A stretch of DNA of 64,000 nucleotides, from assembly GCA_963819735.1 (NCBI GenBank), contig CAWFXC010000001.1, positions 1,054,001 to 1,118,000 on the forward strand. The letters run 5' to 3'. Numbering within the stretch: position 1 is the first letter of the stretch; every line of letters starts with the position of its first letter. This document shows positions 36,787 to 45,323 of this stretch, in pieces. The position numbers and the translations under genes are program-made. Source of the DNA: CAWFXC01 sp963819735 (lineage in GTDB: Bacteria; Actinomycetota; Acidimicrobiia; IMCC26256; DASPTH01). The notes below the pieces were generated by a model that saw only the letters and a program-made list of their open reading frames with translations, made no database searches and had not been told where the DNA came from.

Positions 36787-39121
36787 CGACGCTCCGCCGC
36801 CGCCCGTCGGCACTGCGACCGACGCCTGCACCACCCTCGACGAGCTCGCGGACGAATACTTCGAACGCGTCGTCTCGAGCACGCGTCTCCCGGCGCGCCT
36901 CGGCTGCCCGGCCGCCACTGCCGCGCCCCTCGCGCCGGTGATCGAGGAGCGACTCCGCCGACGCGGCATCGATCAACTCTGGGGACATCAGGCGGCCGCG
37001 ATCGACGCACTGCGCGAACGACGCAACGTCGTCGTCGCCACGGGCACCGCGTCAGGGAAGTCGCTCTGCTACCAGATCCCGATCGTCGAGTCGCTGGCTG
37101 CCGGGTCGCGTGACACCGCCCTCCTCATCTATCCGACCAAGGCACTCGCGCAGGACCAACTGCGCGCGTTGCGACAGTGGCTGGTACCGGAGGTCGTGGC
37201 CGCGACGTACGACGGCGACACCGGCGTCGACGAGCGGACGTGGACCCGCGCGCACGCCAACGTGTTGCTCACCAACCCCGAGATGCTGCACATGGGGATC
37301 CTGCCGTCGCACGCGCGCTGGGCGACGTTCCTCATGCGGCTCCAGTTCGTCGTCATCGACGAGCTCCACACCCTCCGGGGCGTGTTCGGCAGCCACGTGG
37401 CCCATGTGCTGCGGCGGCTGCGGCGGCTGTGCGCGCACTACGGCTCCGATCCCGTGTTCTGCTTCACCAGCGCCACGATCGGCAACCCGGTGGAACTGGC
37501 CTCGCAGCTCTGCGGCCTTCCCGTCGAGGCAATCGACGTCGACGGGTCTCCGCAGGCCGAACGCAGCTTCGCGGTGTGGCAGCGCCCGCTCCTCGACGAG
37601 CACTCCGGCACGCGGGCATCGGCCAACCTCGAGACCTCGATGCTGCTGGCGCGCTTCGTCGACGACGGACATCAGACGCTGGCGTTCACCCGTAGCCGCA
37701 AGGGCGCGGAGCTCGTGGCGGCTCAAGCGCGGCGCACGCTCGCCGAGTCGAGGGCCGGCGCATCGGGCGCGCCACCCGAGGTTGCGGCGTACCGCGCCGG
37801 GTACCTCGCGTCCGAACGCCGTGAGCTCGAGGACCGGCTCGCCTCGGGTGAGCTCGGCGGTGTCGTCGGCACCAGTGCACTCGAGCTCGGCATCGACGTC
37901 GGCAGCCTCGACGCGGTCGTGCTCAACGGATTCCCCGGCACGCTGTCGTCGATGCGCCAGCAGGTCGGGCGCGCGGGGCGCACGAGTCGGCGCGCCGCGG
38001 CGGTCCTCGTGGCGGGTGACGACCAACTCGACCAGTGGTACGTGCGCCACCCGGCGGAGTTGCTCTCGCGTTCCGCGGAAGCGGCGGTGGTGAATCCCGA
38101 CAATCCGTTCGTCGCACGCGCACAGCTCTCGTGCGCCGCGCACGAGATGCCGCTCCGCCACGAGGACGACCACTACTTCGGCGACGCGCTCGACGACGCG
38201 GTACGCGATCTCGTGCTCGCCGATCTGCTCAAGCCGCGGGGCGATCGGATGTACTGGGCCGGTCGCGAGCCACCCGCACCGAAGGTCGGGCTGCGCACCG
38301 GGTCTTCGCTCGAATTCCAACTCGTGGATGACGACGGCCGCCTCGTCGGCACCGTCGACGCGGCACGTGCGTTCCACGTGGCCCATCCCGGCGCGATGTA
38401 CCTCCATCAGGGCCGTCAGTACCGGGTGGAGAGCCTCGACGTCGACGGTCATGTGGCGGTGCTCGAACCCGCCGACGACGCCGACGAGCACACGCAACCC
38501 CGGGAGGAGACCGACATCTCGATCCTCGACACCGAGCGCACCGTTGCCGTCGGGAGCGGCCATGCGCATCTGGGCTCGGTCGCGGTCATGCACCATCTCG
38601 TCGCGTATCAACGTCGCCGCACGTCCACCAACGAGGTTCTCGAAGTCGTCCCGCTCGACTATCCGCCGCGTGAGCTCACGACCCGCGCCTGCTGGTACAC
38701 CGTGGCGCCCGAAGCCCTCATGGGTGTCGCCGTCGACCCGAGCCGCGTGATCGGTGCGGTCCACGCGGCCGAGCACGCGTTGATCGGGCTCCTTCCCCTG
38801 TTCGCGATTTGCGACCGTTGGGACGTCGGCGGGGTGTCGATGGCCATTCACCCGCAGACCGGTGTGCCCACGATCTTCGTGTACGACGGCTATCCGGGCG
38901 GCGCCGGTATCGCGGAGCTCGCGTTCGCGGAGCTGACCCGCCACATCGCCGCCGCGCACGAGCTCGTGGACGAATGTCCGTGTGACGACGGGTGTCCGTC
39001 GTGCGTGCAGTCGCCCAAGTGCGGGAACTGGAACGAGTACCTCGACAAGCGCGCCGCGGTCGCGCTGCTCGAGACCCTCGGCGCGCCGGCGTCACACCGC
39101 GGACTCGCCCGACCTGCTTGA
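36758..39121 (+). CDS. DUF1998 DEAD/DEAH-box helicase (MrfA/Hrq1 type, helicase/secretion neighbourhood)
   Basis: A 787-residue superfamily 2 helicase. Motif I is VATGTASGKSLCYQIPI, motif Ia LIYPTKALAQDQL, motif II DELH, motif III FTSATIG, and motif VI QQVGRAGRTSRR. The C-terminal DUF1998 domain ends in a four-cysteine cluster, CPCDDGCPSCVQSPKCGNWN, likely binding zinc or an Fe-S cluster. Relatives repair alkylated or crosslinked DNA. The same helicase family lies beside Tad pilus genes in many actinobacteria, including mycobacteria, as it does here; why is not known. The GTG start overlaps the LCP gene. Confidence 0.92.
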   Translation: MTTGCWKAISDAPPPPVGTATDACTTLDELADEYFERVVSSTRLPARLGCPAATAAPLAPVIEERLRRRGIDQLWGHQAAAIDALRERRNVVVATGTASGKSLCYQIPIVESLAAGSRDTALLIYPTKALAQDQLRALRQWLVPEVVAATYDGDTGVDERTWTRAHANVLLTNPEMLHMGILPSHARWATFLMRLQFVVIDELHTLRGVFGSHVAHVLRRLRRLCAHYGSDPVFCFTSATIGNPVELASQLCGLPVEAIDVDGSPQAERSFAVWQRPLLDEHSGTRASANLETSMLLARFVDDGHQTLAFTRSRKGAELVAAQARRTLAESRAGASGAPPEVAAYRAGYLASERRELEDRLASGELGGVVGTSALELGIDVGSLDAVVLNGFPGTLSSMRQQVGRAGRTSRRAAAVLVAGDDQLDQWYVRHPAELLSRSAEAAVVNPDNPFVARAQLSCAAHEMPLRHEDDHYFGDALDDAVRDLVLADLLKPRGDRMYWAGREPPAPKVGLRTGSSLEFQLVDDDGRLVGTVDAARAFHVAHPGAMYLHQGRQYRVESLDVDGHVAVLEPADDADEHTQPREETDISILDTERTVAVGSGHAHLGSVAVMHHLVAYQRRRTSTNEVLEVVPLDYPPRELTTRACWYTVAPEALMGVAVDPSRVIGAVHAAEHALIGLLPLFAICDRWDVGGVSMAIHPQTGVPTIFVYDGYPGGAGIAELAFAELTRHIAAAHELVDECPCDDGCPSCVQSPKCGNWNEYLDKRAAVALLETLGAPASHRGLARPA

Positions 39122-39200
39122 TCCGAACCGTCAGCAACATTGCCTGGGTGCGTCGGCGAGTGTGAATCGGCCAGCATGACCCGGCTTGTAGTGTCACGCG

Positions 39201-39611
39201 ATGACCCATCGCCGGATTGCGCTCGTGTTGCTGGTGGCGATCGGAGTCGGCCTGCTGCTCACCGTCGTGCTCGTGCAGTGGGGTGACGATGCGCCCACCG
39301 ACAAGGCCGCACCGCTGTACCACTCCGGTGATTCGATCACCGTCGACAACGGCGGAGAGTTCGTGATCTCGATGGCGGCGAACCCGAGCACAGGCTATAC
39401 GTGGAACGCCGACCACAATCCGAACGTGACGCTCGTGTCGAGCAAGCAGGTCGCGGGCGACAATCTCCCGGGCGCGCCGGGGACGCAGGAGCTGACCTTC
39501 CAGGCGACGGACCCGGGATCGACCACGCTGAAGCTCGCCTACGCGCGCTCGTTCGAGTCGGGTGTGCCGCCGGCCAAGACCGCCGACTTCCCCGTGACCG
39601 TTCGCAAGTAG
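39201..39611 (+). CDS. Chagasin-type (I42) cysteine protease inhibitor, membrane-anchored
   Basis: A 136-residue protein with one N-terminal span (IALVLLVAIGVGLLLTVVLV) and an immunoglobulin-like inhibitor domain. Loop one has ANPSTGYTW, close to the NPTTGY that enters papain-like active sites. Loop two is LPGAPGTQELTF. The third loop, normally RPW, reads RSF. It probably guards against cysteine proteases outside the membrane. It is convergent with the Tad operon. Confidence 0.88.
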   Translation: MTHRRIALVLLVAIGVGLLLTVVLVQWGDDAPTDKAAPLYHSGDSITVDNGGEFVISMAANPSTGYTWNADHNPNVTLVSSKQVAGDNLPGAPGTQELTFQATDPGSTTLKLAYARSFESGVPPAKTADFPVTVRK

Positions 39612-39630
39612 CAACCCGCCGGACCGGAGC

Positions 39631-40011
39631 TCAGCACTCCGCCACTGCGACCACGCATTCCGGCCGGACCTCGGCCTTCGCACGGCCCCGCGCGGGGCCG
39701 AACAGCGTCGCGAGCGCTCTGACCCTGACCTCGACCACCACTTCGGCGGTCGTGCCCGCACACACGCAGGACACCAGCGACGCACCGTTGCTCGCCGCGG
39801 TCGCCCGAGCGGCAGTGACCGCCGCGCCGGCATCGTCGCCCAGTGCCAAGCGGTCAGCAGCGGCGAGTGCGGCCGCGTCGGCGGCGGCGTCGGCCCGTGC
39901 CCGCCCGACGAGCGCGCCGCCGAGGCGCGCCGCACCCGTCGACAGCACCAGACCGACGACGAGCACCGCCAGCATGACGATCGACACGCTTCCGCGTTCG
40001 CGTCCGGTCAC
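39631..40011 (-). CDS. TadE-like/Rv3654c-like membrane protein
   Basis: A 126-residue protein with one N-terminal hydrophobic helix after RERG (SVSIVMLAVLVVGLVL) and an Ala-rich extracellular part ending with several cysteines (SCVCAG, ECVVAVAEC). It fits the 'helicase/secretion neighbourhood TadE-like' family. Unlike the two genes before it, it lacks Glu at position +5 after the glycine, so it may not be processed as a pilin. It is the last gene of the operon and overlaps the preceding one by four bases. Confidence 0.8.
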   Translation of the reverse strand: MTGRERGSVSIVMLAVLVVGLVLSTGAARLGGALVGRARADAAADAAALAAADRLALGDDAGAAVTAARATAASNGASLVSCVCAGTTAEVVVEVRVRALATLFGPARGRAKAEVRPECVVAVAEC

Positions 40012-40436
40012 CGTTCGACCAGCATGACGGTGGTGGTGTGTAGGTCCGGGTCGGGGAACAGCACACCGACGAGGGGGAGGTCGGTGACCGACGTGTAATG
40101 CACGGTGACCGCGATCTCACCACCGACCTCGGGACGCTCGCCGACGTCGACATCCGCCCCGGGCAGCGTGCGATGCGCGGCGCGGATCGCGCGGGCCGGG
40201 TCGGGATCGACGCTGGCCGCCCGGGCCGCCTCGCGCGCGGCGTGGACGACCGCCATCTGGTCGCGCACGACGAGACCCACCTGGATGATCGCGAGTGCCG
40301 CGAGCACCATCAGGGGCAGCAGGAACGCGAACTCGACCGTTGCCTGCCCCTGCTCGCGGCCGAGTCGACGGGCAACGCGTCGACGGCGTCGGGTTCCCCC
40401 GCCCGACGAGCGGGGGAACCGGTGACGCCTCGTCAT
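40008..40436 (-). CDS. TadE-family minor pseudopilin
   Basis: A 142-residue protein with a very basic N-terminus and the TadE hydrophobic helix EFAFLLPLMVLAALAIIQVG. The sequence REQG-QATVEF places Glu at +5 after a glycine, matching type IVb prepilin processing. The remainder is a soluble domain with a DLPLVGVLFPDPDL segment. The ATG overlaps the pilin stop (ATGA). Confidence 0.88.
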   Translation of the reverse strand: MTRRHRFPRSSGGGTRRRRRVARRLGREQGQATVEFAFLLPLMVLAALAIIQVGLVVRDQMAVVHAAREAARAASVDPDPARAIRAAHRTLPGADVDVGERPEVGGEIAVTVHYTSVTDLPLVGVLFPDPDLHTTTVMLVER

Positions 40437-40627
40437 CCCGGGATCACCTTGGCGATCACCGAATCGAACAACTTCGAGATCGCGTGGCTTCCAGTGGCCC
40501 AGGTGATCAGCAGGGTCGCGATGGCGACGGCGCCGAGGATCACGAGCGCGTATTCGGCAGTCGACTGCCCCGCCTCACCCAGCACGACGTTCCACGGGCG
40601 GATTCGCGCGATGACACGACGGAACAT
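40433..40627 (-). CDS. Flp-type major pilin (DUF4244)
   Basis: A 64-residue protein, too short for most automatic cut-offs. The sequence EAG-QSTAEYALVILGAVAI carries the type IVb pilin hallmark: cleavage after Gly, Glu at +5 and Tyr at +6, then a hydrophobic helix. AGGAGG eight bases before the ATG is the strongest ribosome site in the operon, as expected for a major subunit. A gap of 70 bases before it separates it from the tadC gene. The mature pilin would be about 45 residues. Confidence 0.9.
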   Translation of the reverse strand: MFRRVIARIRPWNVVLGEAGQSTAEYALVILGAVAIATLLITWATGSHAISKLFDSVIAKVIPG

Positions 40628-40697
40628 GAACAGCACCTCCTGATAGGACCGAGAGGGGGAAGCGGGGGGAAGTGTGAGAGTGGGACCCTCGATCCGA

Positions 40698-41399
40698 TCA
40701 GAGCCGATCGAGCCCCGCCGCGAGCCCGGGCACCACCGTGAGGACCACGAACGCGGGCAGCACGAGGAAGACGAGCGGGAAGAGCAGCCGGACCGGAACC
40801 TTGCGCGCGTGGGTCTCGGCCCGGCGCCGCAATGCGGTGCGCTCTTCGTCGGCGAGACGCGCGAGCACCGGCCCCACCGGGGCGCCGAGACGGTCGGACG
40901 CCAGGAGCGCGTCGGCGAGCGGACGCAGCAACGGCGTGGTCTGCGCAGTCGCATCGAGCGCGATGTCGAAGCCCGCGCCGAGCGCGCACGCGCGCAGCGT
41001 CGAGTTGAGCGGTCCCGCGACGGCCGGGGGCGACCACCGAGCCGCGACCTCGACCGCGAGATACGGCGTGCAGCCGGCTCCGATCGCGACCCCGAGGAGA
41101 TCGAGAACCACCGGCAACTCCCGCGCGAGCTCGGCGTCGCGGGCACGTTCGCAACGCCGCCGCGTGAGCCCGTCGACCACGCGGCCGACCGGTCCCGTGC
41201 GCGCAAGGGTGCGTCGAGTCCACCCGCTCAACCGACGGGGCGACGGCGCGGGCTCGAGGAGCGTGGCCGAGCCGGCACCCACCGAGAGTGTGGCCGCCCT
41301 CATCGACGGCGCCGCGCGGCGAGCCCGCGTGGCGAGGGGTATCGCCACGAGCGCACCCCACGCCAGCCCGAGCGCCCACGGCAACCACTCCGCGCCCAT
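40698..41399 (-). CDS. TadC-like inner-membrane pilus assembly protein
   Basis: A 233-residue type II secretion F-domain protein. Its domain (ELPVVLDLLGVAIGAGCTPY; LRPLADALLASDRLGAPVGP) ends with the usual span and short tail (LFPLVFLVLPAFVVLTVVPG). It pairs with TadB as the membrane platform for pilin export. The ATG lies three bases after the tadB-like stop. Shorter than proteobacterial TadC, but usual for actinobacteria. Confidence 0.87.
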   Translation of the reverse strand: MGAEWLPWALGLAWGALVAIPLATRARRAAPSMRAATLSVGAGSATLLEPAPSPRRLSGWTRRTLARTGPVGRVVDGLTRRRCERARDAELARELPVVLDLLGVAIGAGCTPYLAVEVAARWSPPAVAGPLNSTLRACALGAGFDIALDATAQTTPLLRPLADALLASDRLGAPVGPVLARLADEERTALRRRAETHARKVPVRLLFPLVFLVLPAFVVLTVVPGLAAGLDRL

Positions 41400-41401
41400 G
41401 C

Positions 41402-42268
41402 TCACCACTCCGACCGCACGATGCGCCGGATCCACAGGGCCGCCAGGCCCTCGAGCCCCAGGCCGACGAACAGGCACACCCGACCGACGCCGGTGGTGAG
41501 CAGGATGGTGACCGAACGCGGGTCGACCAGGCTCGAGAACGCGAGATACCCGAGCGGGGCAACCCCGACCACGATGGCCGACAGCCGCGTCTGGGTGGAC
41601 AACGCTCGCGCTTCCGCCACCGCGTCGAGCCGGTGACGCAGCGACGCCGCCAGCCCGTCGATGGCTTCCGCGGCGTGACCACCCATGGCCGCGGCGACCG
41701 ACAATGCGCCCGCGGCGACGCGGACCCCAGGCACATCGTGTTCGACCGGCCACGCGGCCAAGGCATCGCCGAGCGCGAGCCCGAGGTGGGTGCGCACGTG
41801 CACTCGGCGCAAGTCGGCGGCGATCACACCATCGGTCGACGCCAACCGCTCCACCGCGCCGGACACCGTGCCCCCGCCCCGGAGCTCGGCCGCGACCTGT
41901 TCGAGCGCGCCGGGCAACGCGGCGGTGAAGCGGCGCTCCCGGCGGGAGCGGGCCAGCCGCATCGCGACGGGGGCCGCGATCAGCCCGCCCAGCACGACGG
42001 GAATCAAGAGACCGGGCGACACCGACGACGCGAGCGCGGCGACAACGACGAGTCCGAGCGTCCAGACCTCCAACGCCTGCTCGGGCTCGAGCCCGACATC
42101 AGCGTCGCCGAGCGCACGCTCGAGCGGGAGCCGCAGCCGAGCGGGGAGACGGCGGCGATCGTGCGGCGTGAGCACTTTCACCCGGTCGGCCGTCGCCGTC
42201 CTGCGGCCGGCGGCGATCAATGCGGCGCAGAGGAGCGGCCCCACGATCGCGAGCACGAACGTCAACAT
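41402..42268 (-). CDS. TadB-like inner-membrane pilus assembly protein
   Basis: A 288-residue F-domain protein with an N-terminal span (MLTFVLAIVGPLLCAALIAA), a middle pair of spans, the F domain (LEQVAAELRGGGTVSGAVER) and a C-terminal hydrophobic pair. Partner of the following TadC-like protein. I chose ATG 42268, which overlaps the tadA end and has GGAG upstream; a GTG nine bases earlier is possible. Confidence 0.87.
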   Translation of the reverse strand: MLTFVLAIVGPLLCAALIAAGRRTATADRVKVLTPHDRRRLPARLRLPLERALGDADVGLEPEQALEVWTLGLVVVAALASSVSPGLLIPVVLGGLIAAPVAMRLARSRRERRFTAALPGALEQVAAELRGGGTVSGAVERLASTDGVIAADLRRVHVRTHLGLALGDALAAWPVEHDVPGVRVAAGALSVAAAMGGHAAEAIDGLAASLRHRLDAVAEARALSTQTRLSAIVVGVAPLGYLAFSSLVDPRSVTILLTTGVGRVCLFVGLGLEGLAALWIRRIVRSEW

Positions 42269-43482
42269 CGGAACCACTCCGAGTCGGCGGGTGAGACACC
42301 CGGTCGCCGCGGCTTCCGCTCCGGTGCGCCGACCGCGACGACCTCACCGTCTCGTCGTTCAAAAAGGTGGCGGACGCGGCCCTCACCGTCGGACACCTCG
42401 GCGATCGCCTCGATCCGCCGCTCGCCGGAGCCACCGCGGGCGACGAACACGACCCCATCGACGCACGACGCGATCTGCGCGCGTACCGCCGCCAACGGCA
42501 GGCCGGAATCGGCCATCAGCACGAGCGTCTCGAGGCGGGCGAGCGCATCGATGGTGCCGTTGGCGTGGATGGTCGACATCGAGCCGTCGTGACCAGTGTT
42601 GAGCGCCTGCAGCATGTCGAGCGCCTCGCCACTGCGCACCTCTCCCACCACGAGGCGATCGGGTCGCATCCTGAGTGCGGCCCGCACCAACTCCCGCACT
42701 GTGACGCCTCCGATGCCCTCGGCGTTGGGCGGCCTCGCTTCGAGCCGCACGACGTGCGGTTGCGCCAAGCGCAGCTCGGCCGTCTCCTCGATCGTGACGA
42801 CGCGCTCGCGGTGAGGAATCGCGGTCGACATCGCGTTGAGGAGCGTGGTCTTGCCCGCACTCGTCGCCCCCGCGACGAGCAGGTTCCATCCCGCGGCGAC
42901 GGCCCAGCGCAGGAACACCGCCGCCGCCGGGCCCGGTGCGAACTCTTCGAGGGTGACGCGGCGGGAGCCGAATCGGCGAATCGTGATGCAGGGACCGTCG
43001 ACGGCGAGCGGAGGGATCACCGCGTGCAGACGCGAACCATCGGCGAGGCGGGCGTCGACCATGGGCGATGCCCGATCGAGGCGCAGACCGAGCGGAGCGA
43101 CCACTCGCTCCACGAGGTGCACGATCGCGGCGGCGTCCAACCCGAGCTCGACCCGCTCGAGCTCTCCACGGCGCTCGACGTAGGCGCGACCGGGCCCGTT
43201 GATCATGACCTCGGTGACCGTCGGGTCGGCGAGGAGCGGCTCGAGCGGGCCCAAGCCGGCCACCTCGTGGGTGAGCTCCTCCAGCAGCCGATCGGAGCGA
43301 CCCGTGGCGAGGATCGGCTGTTCCTCGCGCAGCAGCTCGGCGAGGCGATCCCGCAACGACTGGTGGGACAGGGCCGTGGCTTCGTCGCTTCCCTCGGCAA
43401 CGAGACGTTGATGGACGCGTTGCTTCAAGCGGGCGTCGTCGGCCGAATCGATGGTGCCGGGCGCCAGGGAGAGCGGACTCAT
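42262..43482 (-). CDS. TadA/CpaF-type secretion ATPase
   Basis: A 406-residue GspE/VirB11-like hexameric ATPase that powers pilus assembly. It has LLADPTVTEVMINGPGRAYV, the Walker A segment LVAGATSAGKTTLLNAMS, the Asp box TIEETAELRL, the Walker B region MRPDRLVVGEVRSGEALDML and the His box TGHDGSMSTIHANG. Length and motif order are normal. The ATG overlaps the end of the CpaE-like gene. Confidence 0.95.
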   Translation of the reverse strand: MSPLSLAPGTIDSADDARLKQRVHQRLVAEGSDEATALSHQSLRDRLAELLREEQPILATGRSDRLLEELTHEVAGLGPLEPLLADPTVTEVMINGPGRAYVERRGELERVELGLDAAAIVHLVERVVAPLGLRLDRASPMVDARLADGSRLHAVIPPLAVDGPCITIRRFGSRRVTLEEFAPGPAAAVFLRWAVAAGWNLLVAGATSAGKTTLLNAMSTAIPHRERVVTIEETAELRLAQPHVVRLEARPPNAEGIGGVTVRELVRAALRMRPDRLVVGEVRSGEALDMLQALNTGHDGSMSTIHANGTIDALARLETLVLMADSGLPLAAVRAQIASCVDGVVFVARGGSGERRIEAIAEVSDGEGRVRHLFERRDGEVVAVGAPERKPRRPGVSPADSEWFRC

Positions 43483-44198
43483 GCGGCCGCGCCTCTTCGC
43501 GCGGGCAGCAGACCCGAGCGGTGCAGCAACGTGGCGGCCGGTCGTGCGAGCGGATCGGGGAGCCTCGCCGCGAGCACCCCGGCATCGACAGCCCGGGCGA
43601 TGCCGCCACGTACCGGGACCCGGGCCAGGACCGGGACGTCGAGCACGTCGGCGACCTCGTGTGCCGTGAGGGATCGTCCGGGTTCCTCGACCAACACCGC
43701 GCCGGTTGTGCGCGCGAGCGCGGGTGCCCGAACCGCACGACGCAACGCGAGATAGCAGCCCCGGACCACGACGACCGACACGTCGGCGACCTCGGTGATC
43801 GCACGAGTGGCGGGTTCGGTCGCACTGCCGCAGTCGGCGATGGTGGGAACCGACGAGTCGCCGAGCGCCACCGCGAGCGCCGCACCGGCCTCGGCGGCCG
43901 GCACCGGCGCCAGGACCCGCGCTGCTCCACCACGCGGTAGCAACGCCACCCCCGGTGCTACCTCTACCGCGAGCCGGTCGATCGCCTCGATGGGCGCCTC
44001 GGGCCCCGCCGCCAACCAGTCGACGAGACCGAGCTCGGGATCGGCACCGAGGCCGAAGATCGCGGGTTGATCGCCGGCGAGATCGGCAAGTCGCGCGCCG
44101 GCGGTTGACGCGGGGTCACGGGCGAGGACGAGACAGCACGCGGCCGCGAGTACTGAAGTACCGGAGCCGCCTTTCGGGGACCACAACGCGAGGAGCAC
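43479..44198 (-). CDS. CpaE-like ParA/MinD-family pilus localisation protein
   Basis: A 239-residue P-loop protein with deviant Walker A WSPKGGSGTSVLAAA, in which the usual GKT is GTS. CpaE-like proteins of this neighbourhood show the same loss, so ATP hydrolysis may be weak. Downstream are a switch-like TIADCGSAT and the strand VSVVVVRGCYLALRRAV. It probably positions the pilus machine. I chose the GTG at 44198, right before LLALWSPKGG, since upstream codons give an Arg/Pro-rich non-family sequence; AAGG lies seven bases before it. Confidence 0.85.
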   Translation of the reverse strand: MLLALWSPKGGSGTSVLAAACCLVLARDPASTAGARLADLAGDQPAIFGLGADPELGLVDWLAAGPEAPIEAIDRLAVEVAPGVALLPRGGAARVLAPVPAAEAGAALAVALGDSSVPTIADCGSATEPATRAITEVADVSVVVVRGCYLALRRAVRAPALARTTGAVLVEEPGRSLTAHEVADVLDVPVLARVPVRGGIARAVDAGVLAARLPDPLARPAATLLHRSGLLPARRGAAA

Positions 44199-44271
44199 TC
44201 GTGCACCTTCCCTCCCGGAGCGCGCGGGACGCGCGCAATCGACGGGAGGAAGTGCAAGGGAAGGAGCACGC

Positions 44272-44300
44272 AACATACGACGGGCGCCTGCGCACGTCAA
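44272..44300 (-). promoter_or_regulatory. Sigma-70-type promoter of the Tad operon
   Basis: On the minus strand TTGACG (44300-44295) and TATGTT (44277-44272) are separated by exactly 17 bases, close to the consensus for the housekeeping sigma factor. Transcription would start near 44265, giving a leader of about 65 bases before the CpaE-like gene. This is the best vegetative promoter I found in the window. Confidence 0.65.
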
Positions 44301-44407
44301 GAGGCAACTTGCTGCTCTTGCGGGTCATGAGCGCGTGATTCGACGCTCTCTAAGATGCGCGGGTCGAACGCCTGTCCGTACTCTCCGTCATTCGCACCAC
44401 ACTCGAT

Positions 44408-45094
44408 GTGTGGCGCGCGCACGCCTGGACCTTGTGGCTCCTCGCGGCGGTCGTGCTCGCGCCGCTCGCGCTCCTCGAGATCGCGGGCATGCACTTCGAG
44501 TCGCCGATCGACACGAACCATTTCGATCCCGGCGGCCTGGTCGTGAACCTGCTCGTGATCCTCGTGTTCGAGGTGGGCAGCGCGGAGCTCGAGGCGGCGG
44601 CGGCGGAGAAGATGGTCGGCAGCGATTTCGAACATCGCCCGCTGCCCGGCATGCGGCAGTTCCTGCGCGAGCTCCCGTGGTGGCGGCTCATCCTCGCCAC
44701 GCTGGTGTTCGAGATCGCGCTCGCGCTCGGATTCTTGCTGCTCGTCGTCCCCGGGATCCTGGTGACCGTCTACTGGATGTTGTACGGCCCGGTGATCGTG
44801 CGCGAGCGGACGACCATCCGCGCCGCGTTCCGCCGGAGCAGGGAGTTGGTGCGCGGCAACTTCTGGCCCGTTCTCGTGCTCACGCTGATCGGGGTCGGGG
44901 TGAGTGAGGGTGCGGTGGGGATCACCAGCACGCTGCTCCACGGCAGCGCCGACTGGCTGCACGTGCTCGGCGACTACATCGTGGACGTGCTGCTCACCCC
45001 GATCCAGGGAGTGGGTGTCGCCGTCGTCTACTTCACGCTCGCGAGCGCGGAGCGCCGACGCGCGGCCGACGGCGAATCGGCGGACCGGCCCTGA
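44408..45094 (+). CDS. Polytopic membrane protein of unknown function, N-terminus uncertain
   Basis: A protein of about 228 residues with five or six spans (WLLAAVVLAPLALLEIAG; IALALGFLLLVVPGILVTVY) and a repeated Arg/Glu-rich linker (RERTTIRAAFRRSRELV). The latter is typical of the DUF7544/YciC-like membrane family with 'GRAFxxSxxLV' loops. The frame before the first GTG still reads like protein (LSVLSVIRTTLDVWRAHAWT) but has no normal start. An ATG at 44355 would connect if one more base were present in the GGG at 44361-44363. It is divergent from the Tad operon and followed by a strong hairpin. Confidence 0.65.
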   Translation: MWRAHAWTLWLLAAVVLAPLALLEIAGMHFESPIDTNHFDPGGLVVNLLVILVFEVGSAELEAAAAEKMVGSDFEHRPLPGMRQFLRELPWWRLILATLVFEIALALGFLLLVVPGILVTVYWMLYGPVIVRERTTIRAAFRRSRELVRGNFWPVLVLTLIGVGVSEGAVGITSTLLHGSADWLHVLGDYIVDVLLTPIQGVGVAVVYFTLASAERRRAADGESADRP

Positions 45095-45101
45095 CGCGCA
45101 A

Positions 45102-45125
45102 CCGGGCCCGCCGAAGCGGGCCCGG
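45102..45125. terminator. Strong GC hairpin between convergent genes
   Basis: Perfect ten-base arms CCGGGCCCGC and GCGGGCCCGG close on a CGAA tetraloop. It lies eight bases after the membrane-protein stop and before the end of the opposing microprotein gene, so it can stop transcription from both sides. No T-tract follows. Confidence 0.85.
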
Positions 45126-45146
45126 GGAAACTACGCAGAAACTCGA

Positions 45147-45221
45147 TCAGGCGTCGCGGACCTTCTTGGCCACCGCGATACCAATCGCAGCCACGATGAG
45201 GATGATCAGCAACTTCTTCAT
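45147..45221 (-). CDS. 24-residue membrane microprotein
   Basis: The product begins MKKLLIILIVAAIGIAVAKK and ends VRDA: a Lys-rich start, one hydrophobic span, and a charged end. GGGGA stands seven bases before the ATG and a hairpin follows its stop. It resembles the N-terminal part of DLW-39 microproteins of actinobacteria but lacks their DLW-containing tail. Function is unknown. It could be inserted in the membrane as a small modulator. Confidence 0.55.
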   Translation of the reverse strand: MKKLLIILIVAAIGIAVAKKVRDA

Positions 45222-45323
45222 TTGATTCCCCTTTGGGACGCGGTGAACGCGGAGCGCGCGCCTGATCGTAGGCGGTGGTGGCGGCCGGAGCAATCGATAC
45301 CGGTCAGGTGCTAGACCGGCGCC

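Noticed and set aside
37052..38959. Long minus-strand open frame opposite the DUF1998 helicase
   Set aside because: The plus strand carries every helicase motif; this is its antisense.
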